Of a DNA stretch of 64,000 nucleotides, positions 8,799 to 17,021 are shown piece by piece. The notes under the pieces are model-generated. The model did no database searches. It was not told the DNA's origin and worked only from the letters and a program-made list of their open reading frames with translations. The translations under genes were made by a program, and so were the position numbers. This DNA is from Bianquea renquensis (GTDB taxonomy: Bacteria > Bacillota > Clostridia > Lachnospirales > Bianqueaceae). The stretch lies in contig NZ_JACRSQ010000002.1 in NCBI RefSeq assembly GCF_014384895.1, positions 1-64,000 on the forward strand. The letters are read 5' to 3'. The stretch's first letter is position 1, and every line of letters starts with the position of its first letter.

Positions 8799-9695
8799 AT
8801 GTTCAAGATAGGGGTTATCACAGATGAGGTTTCCCAGGAGTTGGAGCCCTCCATTCAGTTGGCAGAGCGTTTCCAATTGGATGGCCTGGAGCTTCGCACG
8901 GTAAAGGACAAGGGCGTTTTTGATTTTACCCCACGGGATATAGCAGAAGTCAAGGCCAAAGCGGAGGAAGCAGGTTTGTCCATCTGTGGCATCAGCGCTC
9001 CCTTTTATAAATGTGAATTGACAGATGAAAAGGAGATTGCGGAGAGTCTGCGGGGGCTGGAAACCTGCCTTCGAATGGCGCAGACCTTTCACACAAAGAT
9101 GATTCGGGGATTTACCTTTTGGCGGCGGAAACCCTTTGAGGAGGTCTTGGATACCATTCTTCGGCGGTTTGAGGAGCCTGCCGCAATGCTGAAGGGAACT
9201 GGCGTCACCTTGGCGCTGGAGGCGGATCCCAGTGTGAACGCTTCCAATGCATCCCAGCTGGCGGCGGTCATCGAGGGGGTGGGATCTCCCCAGATTCAGG
9301 CGCTCTGGGATCCCGGCAATCAGCTTTACACGCCTGGCGCAGAGGTGCCGTATCCAGACGGATACCAGCGGCTGCGTCCCCATATCGCCCATGTTCACCT
9401 TAAGGACGCGGTCTTGAACCCAAAGGGGGAGGCGGTGGGCTGCGCCTTCGGAAGGGGGCTTGTGGATTACCCGGGACAATTTCGCGCCCTGGCGGAGGAC
9501 GGATATGACGGATATGTGGTGATGGAAACCCATTACCGCAAGAAGGGAACTTTATCGGAGGAGCTTTTAAAGCGACCCGGCGGGGCGGCATTTTCAGCCG
9601 ATGGGTATGAGCCCACGGCCGAGTGTCTAGAGAACCTGCGGGAACTGCTTACAAAACAAGATAGCGCTGGGGCGCTGGAATGGAGGTTAGTGTGA
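8799..9695 (+). CDS. Sugar phosphate isomerase/epimerase, TIM-barrel
   Basis: The 298-residue protein is of the xylose-isomerase-like TIM-barrel family (AP endonuclease 2 fold). It opens KIGVITDEVSQELEPSI and has metal-site type segments LALEADPS (about 145-152), ALWDPGNQLY (about 171-180), HIAHVHLKDAV (about 197-207) and VVMETHY (about 239-245). These supply the Glu, Asp, His and Glu that bind the divalent metal in the family. The probable role is isomerisation or epimerisation of a sugar or inositol derivative with the neighbouring Gfo/Idh enzymes. ATG 8799 follows a GGAG supplied by repeat copy 1; an ATG at 8787 lies inside the repeat and has no ribosome site. The last codons GTG TGA are the first bases of repeat copy 2. 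Confidence 0.8.
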   Translation: MFKIGVITDEVSQELEPSIQLAERFQLDGLELRTVKDKGVFDFTPRDIAEVKAKAEEAGLSICGISAPFYKCELTDEKEIAESLRGLETCLRMAQTFHTKMIRGFTFWRRKPFEEVLDTILRRFEEPAAMLKGTGVTLALEADPSVNASNASQLAAVIEGVGSPQIQALWDPGNQLYTPGAEVPYPDGYQRLRPHIAHVHLKDAVLNPKGEAVGCAFGRGLVDYPGQFRALAEDGYDGYVVMETHYRKKGTLSEELLKRPGGAAFSADGYEPTAECLENLRELLTKQDSAGALEWRLV

Positions 9696-9826
9696 AAAAT
9701 AAGCTTGATCGCTTATTTTTCACACGGCTATTTGTGCCGGAGCGTCACAAATAGCTCTGGGGGCAGAAGAGAAATCGCCTTCGCGAATTTCTCTTCGCCT
9801 CTGTCGCTAACGCTCCAGAATGGAGG
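9690..9826 (+). repeat. Structured intergenic element, copy 2
   Basis: Hairpin 1 has a perfect 15-bp stem, GTGTGAAAAATAAGC with GCTTATTTTTCACAC (9690-9725). Hairpin 2 (9727-9755) is identical to copy 1. The middle has an extra self-complementary insert, GAAGAGAAAT with ATTTCTCTTC, absent from copies 1 and 3. It ends with ACGCTCCAGAATGGAGG, which provides the Shine-Dalgarno for ATG 9832. Its first bases are also the stop codon of the preceding gene. Confidence 0.8.
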
Positions 9827-9831
9827 TCACT

Positions 9832-10902
9832 ATGAAAAAATTACGAATCGCAATCATTGGACAGGGCCGAAGCGGACGGGATATCCATGGGAAGTACCTG
9901 CTCACAGATACCGACCGCTTTACCATCGCGGCGGTTGTCGATGAGCTGGTGCACCGCCGCGCTCGGGCGGAGAAAGAGTACGGCTGTGAGTCTATGGCGG
10001 ATTACAGGGAACTTTTTGGCCGGGACGATATTGATCTTGTGGTCAATTCCACTTTCAGCCATCTCCACATGCCAATTACGGTCGATCTGCTCAACCATGG
10101 ATTTAATGTTCTGACGGAAAAGCCATGCGCCAGAACAGCGGACGAGATGCAGGCGATGATCGACGCCGCCGAGAAAAACCATCGGATGCTTGCGGTTTTT
10201 CAGCAATCACGCTTCGCCCCGTATTTCGAAAAGGTGAAGGAAGTGCTAGCGTCCGGCGTTCTAGGGCGTACAGTGCAGATCAGCATCGCATTCAATGGGT
10301 ACAGCCGGCGCTGGGATTGGCAGTGCTGCCAGGATTTCAACGGCGGTAATCTGTATAATACCGGCCCGCACCCGGTCGATCAGGCGCTAAATCTATTGGA
10401 TTATTATGAGGGGACGCCGGGAATCTTTTGCAGGATGGACCGGGCGAACACCTTTGGCGACGCGGAGGACTATGTAAAGCTGATTCTGACTGCGCCGGAC
10501 CGGCCACTCATCGATGTGGAGATCAGCTCCTGTGACGCGTATCCGTCCTATACCTACAAAATCCAGGGAACACGAGGTGGACTCAAAGGCTCCATGACCC
10601 ACATCGACTGGAAGTACTACAGTGAGATCGATGCGCCGAAACAGCATTTGATTCGCGTGCCATTGGAGAATGCGGAGGGATTGCCGGCCTATTGCTCCGA
10701 AAAGCTGACATGGACGGAGGAAAGCTGGGATACCAGCGATCCCAGGACCTTCACATACGCGGCAAAAAAGCTATACAGCAACCTCTATGATCATCTGACA
10801 ACGGGAGCACCGCTGATTGTCAAGCCGGAACAGGTGAAGCAGCAAATGTACGTCATGGAACAGTGCCATCTGCAAAATCCCCTTGGCCCGGTGGAAGAAT
10901 AA
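9832..10902 (+). CDS. Gfo/Idh/MocA family oxidoreductase
   Basis: The 356-residue NAD(P)-dependent dehydrogenase has an N-terminal Rossmann fold with LRIAIIGQGRSGRDIHGKYL (residues 3-22) and NSTFSHLHMPI. The TEKPCARTADEM motif (about 96-107) carries the conserved Glu-Lys-Pro that includes the catalytic Lys. The C-terminal half has GGNLYNTGPHPVDQALNLL, with the usual His of the active site. The family oxidises or rearranges sugars, inositols and amino sugars. ATG 9832 is preceded by the GGAGG at the 3' edge of repeat copy 2. A second Gfo/Idh gene follows after 14 bp, so the two are cotranscribed and may work in one pathway with the flanking isomerases. Confidence 0.88.
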   Translation: MKKLRIAIIGQGRSGRDIHGKYLLTDTDRFTIAAVVDELVHRRARAEKEYGCESMADYRELFGRDDIDLVVNSTFSHLHMPITVDLLNHGFNVLTEKPCARTADEMQAMIDAAEKNHRMLAVFQQSRFAPYFEKVKEVLASGVLGRTVQISIAFNGYSRRWDWQCCQDFNGGNLYNTGPHPVDQALNLLDYYEGTPGIFCRMDRANTFGDAEDYVKLILTAPDRPLIDVEISSCDAYPSYTYKIQGTRGGLKGSMTHIDWKYYSEIDAPKQHLIRVPLENAEGLPAYCSEKLTWTEESWDTSDPRTFTYAAKKLYSNLYDHLTTGAPLIVKPEQVKQQMYVMEQCHLQNPLGPVEE

Positions 10903-10916
10903 GGAGGACTCGTCCT

Positions 10917-11795
10917 ATGTATCGAATCGGAATTATTGGAACGGAAAATTCCCACGCCATCACCTTTGCCAAACTTCTGAATTTGCCCGACGAACAGGGG
11001 CGGTACCGGCACGAGGATGCCCGGATTGTCGGAGTTTACGGTCCGGATATGGAGTCGGCACAGGAGATCGTGGAGAAAACAGGGGTCTCCTTTATCGCGG
11101 ATAAACCGGAAGACTTCATCGGGAAGGTGGACGCAATGATGATCACATCCCGGCGGGGGTCCGTCCACGCACAGTACGCCATGCCGTTTATGGAAGTGGG
11201 AATCCCACTTTTTCTGGATAAGCCGGTGACATCCGACCCCGCCCAGGCGGCGGCGCTCATGGAGGAGGCACGAAGGAGAAACGTACCGGTTATGGGAGGT
11301 TCGGGCTGCAAGCTGGCTGGCGACTTGAAGCCGGTGGTCCAGGAAGTGAATGCGCTGCGGGAAAAAGGAGAGTTCATCACGGCCGCCATGAATTTTTCCG
11401 TTGACTTTCACAGTATCTATGATGGATTCTATTTCTATGCCCCCCATTTGACAGAGATGGCGCTCACGGCCTTTGGCTATGATATGCGAAGTGTTTTGGC
11501 CTGTGAGACAAATGGAACGGTCTCCGCCATCGCCCGGTATGATGATTTTGACGTGTCTCTGTGTTACACGGCTGGCAGCGCACAATCCGGATGCCTGGTG
11601 TTCGGAAAGAAGGGGAACGCCTACCACGAGATCGGGATCTCCGATATCTTTGCGGCGGAGGTGGATCATTTTGTCCACATGCTCCACACTGGGGAGATGC
11701 CCCTACCCTATGACAAGCTCATTCGCCACGTGCAGGTGATCGACGCGATTTTGACGTCGCTGAAAACCGGGAAGGAAACGCCTATTTTGGCATAG
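10917..11795 (+). CDS. Gfo/Idh/MocA family oxidoreductase, second
   Basis: The 292-residue protein is shorter and diverged from its neighbour. The N-terminus reads YRIGIIGTENSHAITFAKLL, a variant of the dinucleotide-binding loop found in a Gfo/Idh subgroup with an ENSH segment. LFLDKPVTSDPAQAA (about 99-113) replaces the usual Glu-Lys-Pro with Asp-Lys-Pro but keeps the Lys. A long C-terminal beta-sheet domain follows. ATG 10917 sits 9 bp after AAGGAGG. It ends the run of coupled genes; a strong terminator lies 75 bp downstream. The substrate is unknown and is probably a keto or inositol sugar. Confidence 0.8.
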   Translation: MYRIGIIGTENSHAITFAKLLNLPDEQGRYRHEDARIVGVYGPDMESAQEIVEKTGVSFIADKPEDFIGKVDAMMITSRRGSVHAQYAMPFMEVGIPLFLDKPVTSDPAQAAALMEEARRRNVPVMGGSGCKLAGDLKPVVQEVNALREKGEFITAAMNFSVDFHSIYDGFYFYAPHLTEMALTAFGYDMRSVLACETNGTVSAIARYDDFDVSLCYTAGSAQSGCLVFGKKGNAYHEIGISDIFAAEVDHFVHMLHTGEMPLPYDKLIRHVQVIDAILTSLKTGKETPILA

Positions 11796-11870
11796 AGTTT
11801 GAGTCGAGAAGGGGCTATTTGAGAAGATAAGAAATGATATGCTCCGCATTTGAATCAAATAAGCTGTGGC

Positions 11871-11905
11871 CGCGGATATCTGTCATACGGATATCCGCGT
11901 TTTTT
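11871..11905 (+). terminator. Intrinsic terminator of the Gfo/Idh operon
   Basis: CGCGGATATC pairs with GATATCCGCG around a 9-base loop, followed directly by six T residues. Confidence 0.9.
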
Positions 11906-11987
11906 GAAAAGCCTCGTCTGGCTAGGAGGGCCAGGAGTATCCCGCAGGTAAGCGAGGGAATCCGTATACTTGTACAATACTATATCA

Positions 11988-12016
11988 TTGACTTCTGGTG
12001 TAGTTGACAATATAAT
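11988..12016 (+). promoter_or_regulatory. Promoter of the second isomerase gene
   Basis: TTGACT (11988-11993) and TATAAT (12011-12016) are 17 bp apart, 74 bp before ATG 12090. Confidence 0.75.
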
Positions 12017-12089
12017 GATAGTACAGAATTCAGAGAACGGTATGGTGCCTAGTATCGATTTGAAAATACAACGTAAGGAGGCGCACTGT

Positions 12090-12884
12090 ATGAGACTTTG
12101 CGTGCCAATCCCCTGTTTCTTTCATGAGATGGATTTCGTTTCTTCCCTCTATAAAGTTCGAGAGTTGGGCTTTGACGCCGCGGAGACCTACAATTGGAGG
12201 GGGCTTGATCTGGACAGGGTCCGAGAGGCTTGTCTGGAGACTGGTGTGGAGCTTTTGAGCATGTGTACGACGGAGTTCCGGATGACCGACCCGGACTGCC
12301 GCGGGTTATGGCTTGCGGGCTTGCAGGAGAGCTGCGAGGCGGCAGAGCGCATGGGAGTCAAGCGGCTCATCACCCAGGTGGGGCAGGATACGGGCGCTCC
12401 CCGGGAAGAGCAGTATGCCAGCATTGTGGCGGCCTTGACGGCTGCAAAGCCCATTCTCGACGCATTCGGCGTTACCATCATGATTGAGCCGCTCAACACT
12501 CTGTTTAATCATCCGGGGTATTATCTCTGGTCTGCGGTGGAGGGCTTTGACATTATTCGGGAGGTTGATCACCCCTTAGTCAAGGTTGTCTACGACATTT
12601 ATCACCAGCAGATTATGGAGGGAAATATCATTCCCAACATCACGAACAATCTGGATTGCATTGCGCACCTCCACAGCGCGGGACATCCAGGACGCCATGA
12701 GCTGCAATTTGGCGAGAGCGACTACAAAGTTATTTTTGCGGCTGTCGATAAGGCAGGCTACACAGGAGCGTGCGGACTGGAATACTCGCCGCTCATGGAG
12801 CCGGTGGAGAGCTTACAGGAAGCTCTCCGGCTTTACGGTCAAGCTGAGAGGGGAGATTTAACAGCGGAACTTGTTGTAGGATGA
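12090..12884 (+). CDS. Sugar phosphate isomerase/epimerase, second TIM-barrel
   Basis: The 264-residue protein is of the hydroxypyruvate isomerase/tagatose epimerase-like TIM-barrel family. Metal-ligand segments are visible: IMIEPLNTLFNHPG (about 130-143, with Glu), VKVVYDIYHQQIMEG (about 160-174, with Asp and His), LHSAGHPGRHEL (about 189-200) and CGLEYSP (about 226-232, with Glu). It is only distantly similar to the isomerase at 8799. ATG 12090 is preceded by AAGGAGG at nine bases, whereas the longer frame from 11970 overlaps the promoter. It has its own promoter and so is a separate unit, though probably part of the same catabolic set. Confidence 0.82.
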   Translation: MRLCVPIPCFFHEMDFVSSLYKVRELGFDAAETYNWRGLDLDRVREACLETGVELLSMCTTEFRMTDPDCRGLWLAGLQESCEAAERMGVKRLITQVGQDTGAPREEQYASIVAALTAAKPILDAFGVTIMIEPLNTLFNHPGYYLWSAVEGFDIIREVDHPLVKVVYDIYHQQIMEGNIIPNITNNLDCIAHLHSAGHPGRHELQFGESDYKVIFAAVDKAGYTGACGLEYSPLMEPVESLQEALRLYGQAERGDLTAELVVG

Positions 12885-12902
12885 GCCCCAGCGTGGTATA
12901 CT
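12874..12902 (+). promoter_or_regulatory. Promoter of the MTA/SAH nucleosidase gene
   Basis: TTGTAG (12874-12879) and TATACT (12897-12902) are 17 bp apart. The -35 box lies inside the end of the upstream isomerase gene. Confidence 0.55.
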
Positions 12903-12940
12903 ATACATAAGTTTGACCGGTGGAGGTAGAAAATCAGATT

Positions 12941-13660
12941 ATGAAGACGACGCGAATTGCAATCATAGGCGCGATGGAGGAAGAGACGCGAGAGATTGAA
13001 CAGTTTTTGACACATGTGGAGAAGATCGAGGGAAAAGCTGGACTTGCGTTTATGGAAGGCGAATACGGCGGGCTTTCGGTCATTGCAGTGCGGTGCGGGA
13101 TTGGGAAAGTGAATGCCGCTCTGTGCACGCAGATTGTACTGGACCTGTATGACCCGGAATTGGTGATCAATGTCGGCGTGGCCGGCGGGATCGCGCCGGG
13201 ACTTCGTGTTGGCGATGTGGTCATATCCGACAAGGCGCAGCAACACGATGTGGATACCTCGGCCTTTGGCGATCCAAAGGGAGTTATCCCCCGCATGGAG
13301 ACGAGCGTATTCCAGGCGGACCCTGAGCTAATTCAACTGGCACAAAAGGTAGGGCACAGGCTGGGTTTGTCCGTCACCGTAGGAAAGGTCATCAGCGGAG
13401 ATCAATTTATTGCGGATGAGGGATTGAAAAAAGCTCTATTTCAAGATTTTGGAGCCTCCTGTACCGAGATGGAGGGGGCCGCTATTGCCCATGTGTGCGC
13501 TGTCAATCAGGCGCCCTTCTTGCTGATACGATCCATATCCGATGCGGCCGGAGAGCAGGCGGTCATAAGCTACCAAGATTTTGTCACCACTGCTGCCGCC
13601 AATGCAGCTGCCCTAGTCAGGGGAATGCTGGATGAAAAACTTCATGGCCTCCAGCCTTGA
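12941..13660 (+). CDS. mtnN: 5'-methylthioadenosine/S-adenosylhomocysteine nucleosidase
   Basis: The 239-residue cytosolic enzyme hydrolyses the glycosidic bond of methylthioadenosine and S-adenosylhomocysteine, giving adenine plus a thioribose, for methyl-cycle salvage. The start IAIIGAMEEETREIEQF holds the family's catalytic Glu. INVGVAGGIAPGLRVGDVVIS (about 74-94), the nucleoside-binding TEMEGAAIAHVC (about 178-189) and RSISDAAGE with the catalytic Asp (about 198-206) complete the set, and length fits. ATG 12941 is the first credible start; GGAGG lies 14 bases upstream, which is long. It is not obviously part of an operon. Confidence 0.9.
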   Translation: MKTTRIAIIGAMEEETREIEQFLTHVEKIEGKAGLAFMEGEYGGLSVIAVRCGIGKVNAALCTQIVLDLYDPELVINVGVAGGIAPGLRVGDVVISDKAQQHDVDTSAFGDPKGVIPRMETSVFQADPELIQLAQKVGHRLGLSVTVGKVISGDQFIADEGLKKALFQDFGASCTEMEGAAIAHVCAVNQAPFLLIRSISDAAGEQAVISYQDFVTTAAANAAALVRGMLDEKLHGLQP

Positions 13661-13723
13661 GAGTGCGCCGCGAGCACGATCGATAACAATGGATGATTTT
13701 CCATAAACCTTGAAGATTCTCTC

Positions 13724-13752
13724 TTTTCAAGGTTGCCTCGGTATGTTACAAT
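13724..13752 (+). promoter_or_regulatory. Probable promoter of galE
   Basis: TACAAT (13747-13752) is preceded after 17 bp by a weak -35 box TTTTCA (13724-13729). It lies 42 bp before ATG 13795. Confidence 0.45.
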
Positions 13753-13794
13753 GAAAAGGAAATTGAGATAGGAGAAGAAAGGGAGGAGATTCGA

Positions 13795-14799
13795 ATGATT
13801 TTAGTCACTGGAGGCGCTGGATATATTGGCAGCCATACCTGTGTTGAATTGATGAATGCCGGTTATGATGTGGTCATTGTGGATAACTTTATAAATTCTA
13901 AGCCGGAATCACTGCGCCGAATCGAAGCCATTACAGGTAAGCACGTTCGCTTTTACGAAGTTGACTTGCTGGACCAACCGGCCCTGGACGCCGTATTTGC
14001 GGAGAACTCCATCGAGGCGGTTATCCATTTTGCTGGACTCAAAGCGGTGGGAGAGTCGGTTTCCATTCCGCTTCGCTATTATCACAACAATATCACGGGC
14101 ACATTACTTTTGTGTGAGACAATGAAGAAGTACAATGTAAAACGGTTGGTCTTCAGCTCCTCCGCCACTGTATACGGAAGCCCGAAATCTGTGCCCATTC
14201 GGGAGGACTTCCCGCTATCGACGACGAATCCATACGGGAGCACGAAGTTGATGATCGAGCGGATTTTGGAGGATGTCCATGTCTCAGACGCGGAGTGGAG
14301 CATCGCTCTGCTGCGCTACTTCAATCCCATCGGGGCCCATGCCAGCGGCCTGCTGGGGGAAGATCCCAACGGGATCCCCAATAACTTGGTGCCTTATATT
14401 GCAAAGGTTGCAGGTGGACAGCTGGAGAAGCTGCATGTATTTGGCGATGATTACCCGACGAAGGACGGTACCGGGGTTCGCGACTATATCCATGTGGTGG
14501 ACTTAGCCCTCGGTCACATCAAGGCTGTGGAAAAGGTGATGAAGAGCACGGGAGTGGAGGCATACAATCTTGGGACTGGCGTGGGCTACAGCGTGCTGGA
14601 TGTGGTGAAAGCCTACGAGAAAGCCAGCGGGCAATCGGTGCCCTACGTCGTGGATCCCAGGCGTCCCGGCGATATCGCGGAATGCTACGCGGATCCGGAG
14701 AAGGCCGCTACGGAGCTTGGGTGGAGGGCGACCCTTGACCTGGCGCAAATGTGCAGGGATAGTTGGAATTTCGTTCAAAAGAATCCCAATGGTTTATAA
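13795..14799 (+). CDS. galE: UDP-glucose 4-epimerase
   Basis: The 334-residue short-chain dehydrogenase-type epimerase interconverts UDP-glucose and UDP-galactose. The NAD-binding loop TGGAGYIGSHT is at residues 5-15. Catalytic Ser and Tyr-x-x-x-Lys lie in FSSSATVYGS (about 119-128) and NPYGSTKLM (about 145-153). NNLVPYIAKVAGG and GTGVRDYIHVVDLA (about 223-236) are typical of GalE. RBS GGGAGGAG precedes ATG 13795. It precedes a polysaccharide gene set and the genome also has a GalK-GalT fusion at 44901, so it can serve both Leloir galactose use and supply of UDP-galactose for glycan building. Confidence 0.95.
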   Translation: MILVTGGAGYIGSHTCVELMNAGYDVVIVDNFINSKPESLRRIEAITGKHVRFYEVDLLDQPALDAVFAENSIEAVIHFAGLKAVGESVSIPLRYYHNNITGTLLLCETMKKYNVKRLVFSSSATVYGSPKSVPIREDFPLSTTNPYGSTKLMIERILEDVHVSDAEWSIALLRYFNPIGAHASGLLGEDPNGIPNNLVPYIAKVAGGQLEKLHVFGDDYPTKDGTGVRDYIHVVDLALGHIKAVEKVMKSTGVEAYNLGTGVGYSVLDVVKAYEKASGQSVPYVVDPRRPGDIAECYADPEKAATELGWRATLDLAQMCRDSWNFVQKNPNGL

Positions 14800-14830
14800 T
14801 CGAGAAAGTGTTCTGTGCGGGGACAGAAAA

Positions 14831-14872
14831 AGGACGAGTGGGAAGTGATGGCTTCTTGCCCGTCTTTTTTTA
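14831..14872 (+). terminator. Intrinsic terminator after galE
   Basis: GACGAGTGGGAAG pairs imperfectly, with G-T wobbles, with CTTCTTGCCCGTC and is followed by a run of seven T. Confidence 0.75.
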
Positions 14873-14911
14873 TCCTATAGGAACAAGCGCAAAGCGGAAC
14901 AAGAAATAGGA
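14869..14911 (+). repeat. Terminator-tail repeat (family 2), degenerate copy a
   Basis: Directly after the T-run comes TATCCTATAGGAACAAGCGC, with the palindrome CCTATAGG and a short CGC-AAAG-CG stem. It shares the TCCTATAGGAA start with copies at 44839 (inverted), 53113, 56385, 59130, 60609 and 63225, but lacks the clear CCGCC hairpin. Confidence 0.4.
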
Positions 14912-15003
14912 AAGGGGGGAGGTGTAAATGTAAATATGATATGAAATTTTCTTTTCATAAAACTTAAACATCGCCCGGAAACCTTTCAATTTTCGTAATC
15001 TAA

Positions 15004-15058
15004 TTGACATTGGATGGAATATCCATTACAATAACGGATGTTTATTGGAGTCCAATAA
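15004..15058 (+). promoter_or_regulatory. Promoter and palindromic site of the polysaccharide genes
   Basis: TTGACA (15004-15009) and TACAAT (15027-15032) are spaced 17 bp. Ten bases after the -10 box lies a perfect palindrome, TTATTGGA-G-TCCAATAA (15042-15058), over the likely transcription start. This suggests an operator; the regulator is unknown. Confidence 0.7.
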
Positions 15059-15144
15059 CGGGAATCCTGTAAATACACAGAGAGATAGAGTAGCGGGCGA
15101 TTGAGGGATTGTTGATGAAAATTGGTTTGATTGGAGATGAGTAT

Positions 15145-15795
15145 ATGGCAGTCTATGAGTGGAAGACAAACGTGGCGCCTCTCTATAAGAAAGAGGCGCG
15201 GACGCGAGACAAACGGTGGGGTTATACATCGGTTAAACGGGGCACGGATATTCTAGTATCGGCTGTTGGCTGTGCGGTGGGCTTTATACCCATGGCCGTC
15301 TGTGGACTTTTGATTAAATTGGAGGACGGTGGCCCCATCGTCTATCGCCAGACGCGACTTGGACAGGACAAACGGCCATTTCAAATTTATAAGCTGCGCA
15401 CCATGAGGACCGATGCAGAGAAAGATGGCGCGCAATGGGCAGCTAAGGATGACCAGCGCGTGACCAAAATTGGCCGGTTTTTGCGCAGAACCCACTTAGA
15501 TGAACTTCCTCAATTTTTCAATATTTTAAAGGGCGATATGAGCTTGATCGGCCCACGGCCGGAGCGGCCGGAACTGACCGATCACTTTGAGAGCGAGATT
15601 CCTGGATTTACGAACCGGCTTATGGTAAAGCCGGGCTTGACAGGGCTAGCGCAGGTCAATGGCGGGTATGATATTTCACCTGAGGAGAAGCTGCGGTATG
15701 ATTTGGAGTATATTTGGAATCAAAATGTTTTCCTGGATGTCAAAATCTTAATGCAGACGGTCTGGGTAACACTGACCGGTAAGGGGGCTCGCTGA
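15145..15795 (+). CDS. Undecaprenyl-phosphate sugar phosphotransferase (bacterial sugar transferase)
   Basis: The 216-residue membrane-associated enzyme starts lipid-linked polysaccharide synthesis by moving a sugar 1-phosphate from UDP-sugar onto undecaprenyl phosphate. A charged N-terminus leads into VKRGTDILVS and one membrane segment (about residues 36-58). Then come GPIVYRQTRLGQDKRPFQIYK, KLRTMRTDAE, the LRRTHLDELPQFFNILKGDM block, LIGPRPERPEL and KPGLTGLAQVNG, all hallmarks of the family (PssY/WcaJ C-terminal domain). It has the short monofunctional form. ATG 15145 follows GGAGATGAG; upstream ATGs at 15109-15115 lack a ribosome site. It ends 5 bp before the GT2 gene. Confidence 0.9.
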   Translation: MAVYEWKTNVAPLYKKEARTRDKRWGYTSVKRGTDILVSAVGCAVGFIPMAVCGLLIKLEDGGPIVYRQTRLGQDKRPFQIYKLRTMRTDAEKDGAQWAAKDDQRVTKIGRFLRRTHLDELPQFFNILKGDMSLIGPRPERPELTDHFESEIPGFTNRLMVKPGLTGLAQVNGGYDISPEEKLRYDLEYIWNQNVFLDVKILMQTVWVTLTGKGAR

Positions 15796-15800
15796 CAGAA

Positions 15801-16880
15801 ATGAAGTCCGATCACAGTCCCCTGATAAGCGTTATCATGCCGGTGTACAAAGTCGAGCCCTATCTCCCGTCCGCAGTGGAAAGCGTGCTGGCACAGACAT
15901 TTCAAGACTTTGAGCTCATACTGGTGGACGATGAATCGCCGGACAACTGTCCGGCTCTTTGTGATGCATATGCAAGGCAGTATGAAAAAGTTCAGGTTCT
16001 ACACAAACCAAAAAATGAAGGGCTCGGGGCGGCGCGCAATACGGGAGCCGCAGTGGCCCGAGGGCGATATCTCTATTATATGGACTCAGACGATTGGATT
16101 GATCAGGATCTATTTGAGCGGGTCAGCGCGTCGATCCAGACGTATCCGGCAAAAGTCATTATGATCGGATTGCTTGAGGAATACTACGAGAATGGGGTCC
16201 TTAAAAAGACAATACCGGTAACAGTGCCGGGGTGGACCGCCAAGACGGCAAAAGAAGTCCACAAAAAGGTGGCGGCTCTAGAGCGGGCGGGCCTCTATGG
16301 ATATGCCTGGAATAAATTCTATTCCCGTGAGCATATCCAGGCGCAACAGCTGTCATTTTCGTCCGTCACCCTGATTGAAGACATTGAGTTCAATGTTCGT
16401 TTTTTTGAATCCATTGATTCCTGTACTTACCTGGATTGCACGCCGTATCATTATGCAAAGCGGATGAAGGGAAGCCTGACCGATAAATTTGTGGCCGACT
16501 ATTTTTCCCTGCATGAGACGAGAATTCGAATGGTAAAAGAGCAATTACAGCGCTGGGGCGAATATAAGGGAAAGAGCCGCGAAATTCTGGGTGAGCTGTA
16601 TTTGCGGTATTTTTACTCTGCGATCTGCCGAAACCGTCAGAAGGAATCTGGCATGAGCAGAAAAGAGCAGAAGACATGGGTGCAGGCGCGATTTCAGGAT
16701 GCTTTTTTTCGGGACATATTGGGGGGAATCCATCCGTCAGAGCGGATACTTCGCTGGATGTTGTATCCAGTTAGAAAGCGGTGGGCTGGCGGATGTCTGG
16801 CACTTGGTGCTGTAATGTATGCAGCAAAGCAAAAAAGTCCTGTTTTATTTGCTAAGGTGAAACAAACCGGGCGGCAATAA
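15801..16880 (+). CDS. Family 2 glycosyltransferase
   Basis: The 359-residue GT-A fold transferase is predicted to add sugars to a lipid-linked polysaccharide on the inner membrane face. The N-terminus has ISVIMPVYKVEPYL (about 9-22) and ELILVDDESPDNCP, which binds the nucleotide sugar. LGAARNTG (about 75-82) and YYMDSDDW (about 93-100) carry the metal-binding Asp-x-Asp. The C-terminal third is basic and helical with one weak hydrophobic stretch near the end. It sits 5 bp after the sugar transferase gene, and repeat copy 3 follows before the polymerase gene. Confidence 0.88.
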   Translation: MKSDHSPLISVIMPVYKVEPYLPSAVESVLAQTFQDFELILVDDESPDNCPALCDAYARQYEKVQVLHKPKNEGLGAARNTGAAVARGRYLYYMDSDDWIDQDLFERVSASIQTYPAKVIMIGLLEEYYENGVLKKTIPVTVPGWTAKTAKEVHKKVAALERAGLYGYAWNKFYSREHIQAQQLSFSSVTLIEDIEFNVRFFESIDSCTYLDCTPYHYAKRMKGSLTDKFVADYFSLHETRIRMVKEQLQRWGEYKGKSREILGELYLRYFYSAICRNRQKESGMSRKEQKTWVQARFQDAFFRDILGGIHPSERILRWMLYPVRKRWAGGCLALGAVMYAAKQKSPVLFAKVKQTGRQ

Positions 16881-16903
16881 TAAAGATAAAACTGAGGCAA
16901 TTA

Positions 16904-17016
16904 GTGTGAAAAATAAGCTTGATCGCGTATTTTTCACACGGCTATTTGTGCCGGAGCGTCACAAATAGCTCTGGGGGGCAGAATTCGCCTCTGTCGCTAA
17001 CGCTCCAGAATGGAGA
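16904..17016 (+). repeat. Structured intergenic element, copy 3
   Basis: Hairpin 1 is GTGTGAAAAATA with TATTTTTCACAC (16904-16939). Hairpin 2 is 16941-16969 with the same CCGGAGCGT loop. The 3' part TAACGCTCCAGAATGGAG ends at 17015 and gives the Shine-Dalgarno of ATG 17022. It lacks the insert of copy 2. It lies between the GT2 and polymerase genes, 7 kb away from copies 1 and 2. Confidence 0.8.
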
Positions 17017-17021
17017 GTACT

